From Acanthaster planci (taxonomy: Eukaryota > Echinodermata > Asteroidea > Valvatida > Acanthasteridae): a DNA stretch of 13,335 nt. The notes beneath the pieces were generated by a model. The model was not told where the DNA came from and did no database searches. It saw nothing but the letters and a program-made list of their open reading frames with translations. The DNA lies in the NCBI RefSeq assembly GCF_001949145.1, contig NW_019091369.1, positions 1,647,531-1,660,865 on the forward strand, read 5' to 3'. Shown here one piece after another: positions 9,377-13,335 of this stretch (position 1 is the first letter of the stretch; each line of letters starts with the position of its first letter). Position numbers and translations under genes: made by a program.

Positions 9377-9482
9377 GATAGCAGCGTAGTTGGTCCCCTG
9401 CCTGTGGGTTCATCTTCTGGCATCACTGCCCTGATAGAGTAAGGCGATAGCAGCGTGGTTGGTCCCCTGCCTGTGGGCTCAT
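9377..9482. repeat. 37-bp direct repeat pair
   Basis: Copies at 9377-9413 and 9446-9482 (69-bp period) share GATAGCAGCGT, then GTTGGTCCCCTGCCTGTGGG, and differ at two positions. The spacer is 32 bp. Two copies suggest a local tandem duplication or part of a dispersed repeat. The minus-strand translation of both copies reads EPTGRGPTTLLS, but no gene context supports coding. Confidence 0.75.
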
Positions 9483-10311
9483 TTTGGATACCTTTTGGAT
9501 GACTGCATATGATAGACTGTACAGTACTTTTAACCCATTTGTCCTTGTACAGGGTTCCACATTGGAAATCAGTCATTGAAAATCCTGGGGAAAAGTTGTC
9601 CAGGAAAGTCATGGAAAATTGGTCTAAGGAAAACTAATGGAAATCAAGATCATACAAGAGTGACTCTGATAGTGGTTATGGATTGTGGTAATGGCATGCA
9701 GACTTCTTGTTTATTAAACCAAACAAATTTTCTGCGCAGAGTGGCATTATATGCCATGGAAATTGTCATACTACAGGAAAGGTCACTGAATTTGATTTTT
9801 ATATTTTGTAGGAACCTTGCTTGTAACAATCACAGCCCAATTTCTCGGCGCTGTTTAGCACGCGATTTCAGGTTACAGAGGCTCGGTGTATTTCATGCAT
9901 ACTGTAAACAGTAAGTACAGCCAAATGCATCCTAACCTTGAAGGAAAGATTTACTTAAACTCAGTGATGTAAAAACAGAAATCTCTATCCGCATGCAGCC
10001 ATTAGCACAACCACCCCAAGCACCACCATGAAATAGTGCTCAATGTTAGCAAATTTTTCTGCTAAAGTTAGCATGATTTTTCTTCTGTGTTAAGAGGCCC
10101 CATGAAATTGGGCCCTGATGACCCCACCCAGCCTGTTACACCCAGCAGAGTATGGTTTTATGGATTTAAAAGCGACCCACAGTAAGAGTCTATGTGATGA
10201 TGGGTTAAAATGTGGATGTTTCGCTCATTGGGGGAGAAATTATTATTACAGTGTGACTAAAAAACCTTAGGTGACCAATTATTGTTTTTTGTCATTTTTC
10301 CCTGTGTTTAG
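9483..10311. other. Non-coding stretch with weak repeat-like words
   Basis: The stretch contains GGTTCCACATTGGAAATC followed by words such as GTCATGGAAAATT (about 9553-9620), a style seen in dispersed repeats. An open frame at 9576-9914 has no domain. An AG/GTAAG-bounded segment at about 9812-9905 could be read as an exon but has no recognisable content. Confidence 0.35.
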
Positions 10312-10453
10312 ATTTGGGAAGGCCTCATTGCCAGGTGAATCTACTGCCATGTCTGCCTACACGAACATGGAGGCCGGTTAGCGTCATGGTGTGAGTGGAC
10401 TGAACGATGAAATCTCCAAAGTGAAGGGGCAGGTTACGTCATAAGTAGCACAG
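10312..10453 (+). pseudogene. Exon-like block with in-frame stops
   Basis: It is bounded by a good acceptor (TTTTTCCCTGTGTTTAG, ending 10311) and a good donor (CACAG/GTAAGAG, GT at 10454), 142 nt long. One frame reads like protein: FGKASLPGESTAMSAYTNME, then, past a TAG at 10379, RHGVSGLNDEISKVKGQVTS, closed by TAA at 10442. The other two frames also contain stops. Joined to the exon at 12199, this frame would enter the wrong phase (TKAVGMPLE) rather than the biased coding frame. So it is either a decayed exon, an untranslated exon, or a coincidence. I recognise no family. The second half resembles a heptad-type helix. Confidence 0.35.
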
Positions 10454-10496
10454 GTAAGAGTCCTGTGTTTCATATCATTGCTGGCTTTCTGCAAGT

Positions 10497-10686
10497 AAGA
10501 ATCCGCGAAAAGGGGAGGGGGCCTATTGGGGTCATGACCAAAAAAGGAGCAAAAAATGTTTTCATTTGAAAAAATGAAAGGATATTTGTAGTCTATTTAG
10601 TTTAAAAATAAAAAAAACAATCGTCCCCCAGAATCAAATTTGTCCCTGCTGCCGAAAAAAATGGGTCCTGGATCCACCCTTGCATG
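10497..10686. repeat. Degraded dispersed repeat with GGATCC-type ends
   Basis: The right end on the minus strand reads AGGGTGGATCCAGGACCCAT followed by a T-run. The left end carries AATCCGCGAAAAGGGGAGGG. The ends are loosely inverted around an A/T-rich middle with poly-A and poly-T tracts. Ends of the type GGGCGGATCCAGGA are familiar from short elements in many invertebrate genomes. A fragment of similar style (GTCCTGG with G/C-runs) lies at 1-45 at the window edge. No family name can be given from sequence alone. Confidence 0.4.
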
Positions 10687-11811
10687 CTTGTGGCTAGCTT
10701 TTAGGGTAACCCTGACCTAGGGATGGTTATGTGCATTGTGTCAACCAAGCAAGATGATAGGGATGATGTTAAACCCTTGTAACCAGGGCAAGCCTAGTTC
10801 AATTCACCCACTATACTGGAATTTTTCACATTTTCCTGGCCTTAAGTTCCTTTTCCTTCATGGTTTATTGCTGTTTCATGACGAATCACCATTGATCAAT
10901 GGTCCACATTGCCTGAGACATATTCAGCATATTCAAGGAGCAATTTGGGTTTCATAGTTTTCATCGTAAAACTCATGAAATGAAGTGTCTAATCATAGAC
11001 AGAAAATACCTTTAGACCGACAATAGCAGGGGCATAATTTAAGGAAAGTCTTCATTTTTAATAACCATCAGCAAATGGCTGCCTTGTCTCCTGGGGTTTA
11101 TGATTTGCTGTGCAGCACTGCTCTACGTCAAAGAAGATGGATTGGGGGCAACTGTGGCAATTGTCCATCAAATATTATTTGGCCCTGTTGGTGTTTTTAT
11201 TAAAGCTCTAACCCGGCACAGTTCAATTTTTCGTCCTCATAATATTGCCCATTGTTACAAGCCATAAGTAGAAGCCAAGGTGCACATTAGGTGAAATTTA
11301 GATAAATTCCTGACATCCTGTTGTTTAGTGAATATTTTGAAAAGTATATTTAACATATTTTCTCAAGTTTTATCTGACAGAGCACTGAGAACTGTGTTTC
11401 CAAAATATTTGAAAAATAAAAGTCTAAAAATTAAAATCATATACATGTACATTATGGGCATTTGTTCAGGCTTTTTTGAAGGTGAGCAATGAATATGGAC
11501 AAAAATTTAGGTCTTGAAAGCTCTTATTTAAAAAAAGGATCTACCTTAAGTTTGACAAATAATGAACTAAAATACAAAAAGGGACCATGTTGTAAACACT
11601 TGACAGTATTTTCAGTCACCATCCCAAATTTCAGATTTGTATCCAATTCAACAGACTTGTGCACCCTGTTGAAATAGTTCTGCCCACACTTTCGGGATCA
11701 ATCATTGATTTCTGTAGGAGTTGTTGTTCCATAGATATTTTAGATTTTTGGTCTTCCCCGATTGACTTTGCTATTCAACCTTGGGGTTGCAAGTAAGTGG
11801 CAATAAACCAG
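10687..11811. other. Non-coding stretch, nothing firm recognised
   Basis: A plus-strand frame open from about 11040 to 11265 without an early ATG encodes a hydrophobic segment (ATVAIVHQILFGPVGVFIKA). It has no convincing acceptor or donor pair and no recognised family, so it is not called. The rest is AT-rich. Confidence 0.35.
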
Positions 11812-11832
11812 TAATAATAATAATAATAATAA
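11812..11832 (+). repeat. (TAA)7 microsatellite, possible retroelement tail
   Basis: Seven TAA units follow TTGCAAGTAAGTGGCAATAA. A short TAA array just after such a sequence is typical of the 3' end of some LINEs and SINEs, so 11650-11832 may be the 3' part of a retroelement on the plus strand. No reverse transcriptase remnant is visible, so only the microsatellite itself is certain. Confidence 0.8.
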
Positions 11833-12198
11833 CTGACATTACAGTACAACTGTAAAACAGCGCCCTCACTTGTTAGGAAAAAGGAAAGACAATTTTCAGT
11901 TTTAAAGATGTCACTTTTTGATTCACTAAACCCTAAAGAGGTGTCTGGAAAAACATTTTTTAACAGAGTACGAATCACAAATGCTGTCAGAAGTAATGGG
12001 TCAGCAGCGTCAAAGGAATCCTCTTGTCATAGTTCATTTTCTGACAAAAAACTGGAAGAAAATCAATAGACACTAAACAGTTTTTTAATGAAATAAAAGG
12101 TGTAAAAACAAGTAGCATACAAGGATCGTATAATTTTTGAAGAAATGTCTCAATTTGTGCTGCAATTTAGTTCGTTTGGTAATTAATTTCTTCCCCAG

Positions 12199-12353
12199 AC
12201 CAAAGCTGTGGGTATGCCCCTGGAGAAGCAGACCATGATGCTGATGAGAAAAGCGCCCTCGCCTCCTTCAACCTGGGGAGAATAAAGATGGAGGACAAGA
12301 TCCTATGGGACTTCACAGAGATGATTTATGAGAACATCAAGGAGAGGAAGTAA
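12199..12353 (+). CDS. Coding exon of an unidentified gene, ending in TAA
   Basis: The acceptor TTTCTTCCCCAG ends at 12198, and the exon begins with two bases that complete a codon. It has 50 full codons, from QSCGYAPGEADHDADEKSAL through FNLGRIKMEDKILWDFTEMI to ENIKERK, then TAA at 12351. Codon use is strongly biased (GCC, CTC, TTC, AAC, AAG, GAG, GAC, ATC), unlike the AT-rich flanks, which argues for real coding sequence. The first 20 residues are acidic and likely disordered, and the rest is charged and helix-prone. I recognise no family. The same frame stays open after the TAA (see the next entry). A second frame (TKAVGMPLEKQ...) is also open to a TAA at about 12285, but its codon use is poorer. 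The preceding exons are not securely located. Confidence 0.65.
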
Positions 12354-12437
12354 CTCAGACAGATGCCACTTCTCGCCTCCATCACCAAGGAGGAACAGTT
12401 TCCAAGATTGCATGAGGAATCCTCATCAGAATCTTAG
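12354..12437 (+). other. In-frame coding-like extension after the TAA
   Basis: Directly after the TAA at 12351-12353, the same frame continues for 27 sense codons (LRQMPLLASITKEEQF, then PRLHEESSSES) to a TAG at 12435-12437. It keeps the codon preferences of the exon (CTC GCC TCC ATC ACC AAG GAG GAA CAG). Possible explanations are stop-codon readthrough, a recent nonsense mutation in a longer gene, an assembly or sequencing error at one base, or simply a GC-richer 3' UTR. The context TAA-C is not the strongest known readthrough context. Confidence 0.4.
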
Positions 12438-13335
12438 GCATTGATTCACAAAAGGCAAGGAAAGGACTAAGTCTTCTCAGAGATGCAGTTCCTTGCTTTC
12501 ACCTTAATGATGGAGCAAGTCTATCTACATTTTTACACTACTCAAAGGATCGAAGGATCATACATTGTGATCAATAATTTAATTTAAATGGTATTCACAT
12601 CTCAAAAAATGAACGTCATTTAATTTGGCTATTTTTTTGGCATCAAAACAAGAAACTTCTGCTACAGAGTACTGAAGTCTCACGACACTGAAAAAAAAAC
12701 TCTGGTCAGCACCTTGTCAAGGTCCTTTACGGCCCTGAAAATGATGTTAAAAATTGAGTTCTAACCAAGTAATGTGAGGGTGCTGTTTATGAGTTAGAAT
12801 GATATTGCGGAATGTGAAGGCACTGTTTGTGATTCTGAATCACAGAAATGAAGCACTTTGAAGATGTATGTATCTCCGCATGAAAAATTACATGTAAAAT
12901 AATGCAATGTCTGACATGGATCTGTTTGCAAATCTTCCCCCAAATCACTTATTTTATAATTTATCTGTAAATACGATGATTGATACAAAATATTCAAATT
13001 TGTGGTTGTCAGGACATTTAAAAGAACAGCTTCACAGATTTCCAAAACCTAAACACAAAATAGGTCCTACTTTGTGTATGAAAGAAAATATTTGATTTAA
13101 ACGTTTTTTATTTTTAGTCATAAAATTAGTTTTTTTGTGGTCAACATGTTTAAATTTTAACCAAATTAATGTCTAAAAAATATTTTTCACTACGGACCTT
13201 TTATCACTGACATGAAATTTATTTCATTTGAAAAAATTACCTTGCAAAACGCTTCGTGTGTATGTCAAATAATCACCATTTATTGCTATAACCAGCTAAT
13301 TTCTATTTGCAAGTTAAATAAATGCTCATTCATTT
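12438..13335 (+). other. 3' UTR and flank of the right-hand gene
   Basis: The stretch is AT-rich with no supported gene. An AATAAA lies at 13317-13322, close to the window end, and could be the polyadenylation signal of the gene ending at 12353 or 12437. I saw no canonical AATAAA between 12438 and 13300. An imperfect match to one end of the 4149 MITE, CTACAGAGTACTGAAGT (12662-12678), has no partner end nearby. Confidence 0.4.
13317..13322 (+). promoter_or_regulatory. Candidate polyadenylation signal AATAAA
   Basis: Canonical hexamer on the plus strand, about 0.9 kb downstream of the last coding exon. The downstream GT-rich element would lie outside the window. Confidence 0.3.

Noticed and set aside
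9576-9914. 112-codon plus-strand open frame
   Set aside because: No domain; it begins in repeat-like sequence with GTCATGGAAAATT words, and codon use is not biased.
11040-11268. Hydrophobic plus-strand open frame of about 74 codons
   Set aside because: No early ATG, no convincing splice sites and no recognised membrane protein family.
1-13335. CRISPR array, bacterial operon or phage-type system
   Set aside because: No regular spacer-repeat pattern, no closely packed ORFs, and clear eukaryotic exon structure.

Overview
The window looks like nuclear DNA from an animal, probably a marine invertebrate deuterostome (echinoderm or hemichordate-like). The reasons are intron-rich, AT-leaning sequence with GT/AG splice sites, short coding islands in long non-coding stretches, an animal spliceosomal gene, several short inverted-repeat elements, and very many TACATGTA and TAGGCCTA palindromes. 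The organism call is an inference from sequence style and has not been tested by any search. There is no operon, ribosome binding site or other bacterial signal.

Layout. At the left edge, on the minus strand, lies the first coding exon of PRPF3 (U4/U6 snRNP protein Prp3), 478-634. It runs out of the window to the left through an intron that carries a small inverted-repeat element. Positions 635-1600 form the upstream flank, with one CCAAT motif and a GC-richer island that ends in donor-like splice sites pointing right. This could be the first exon of a plus-strand gene, but nothing proves it. From about 1600 to 10300 I find no convincing protein-coding exon. The stretch holds repeats: a 154-bp Tc1/mariner-like MITE (4149-4302), a 23-bp-arm hairpin with telomere-like ends (5577-5633), a TACATGTA-rich satellite (6311-6475), a 35-bp minisatellite (6688-6819), a non-autonomous piggyBac-like element with TTAA target duplications (7240-7835), a possible tRNA-derived SINE head (8095-8150) and a 37-bp direct repeat pair (9377-9482).

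On the right, on the plus strand, there is an exon-like block with in-frame stops (10312-10453), a degraded dispersed repeat (about 10497-10686), a (TAA)7 tail, and a convincing coding exon (12199-12353) with strongly biased codon use. That exon ends in TAA, but the same frame stays open and coding-like for 27 more codons to a TAG at 12437. I could not identify the protein. The last kilobase is AT-rich 3' flank or UTR with an AATAAA near the window end.

I find no CRISPR array, defence island or recognisable new multi-gene system. The observations most worth checking are the in-frame stop in the right-hand gene, the changed PWI tripeptide in PRPF3, and the two clean non-autonomous DNA transposons.
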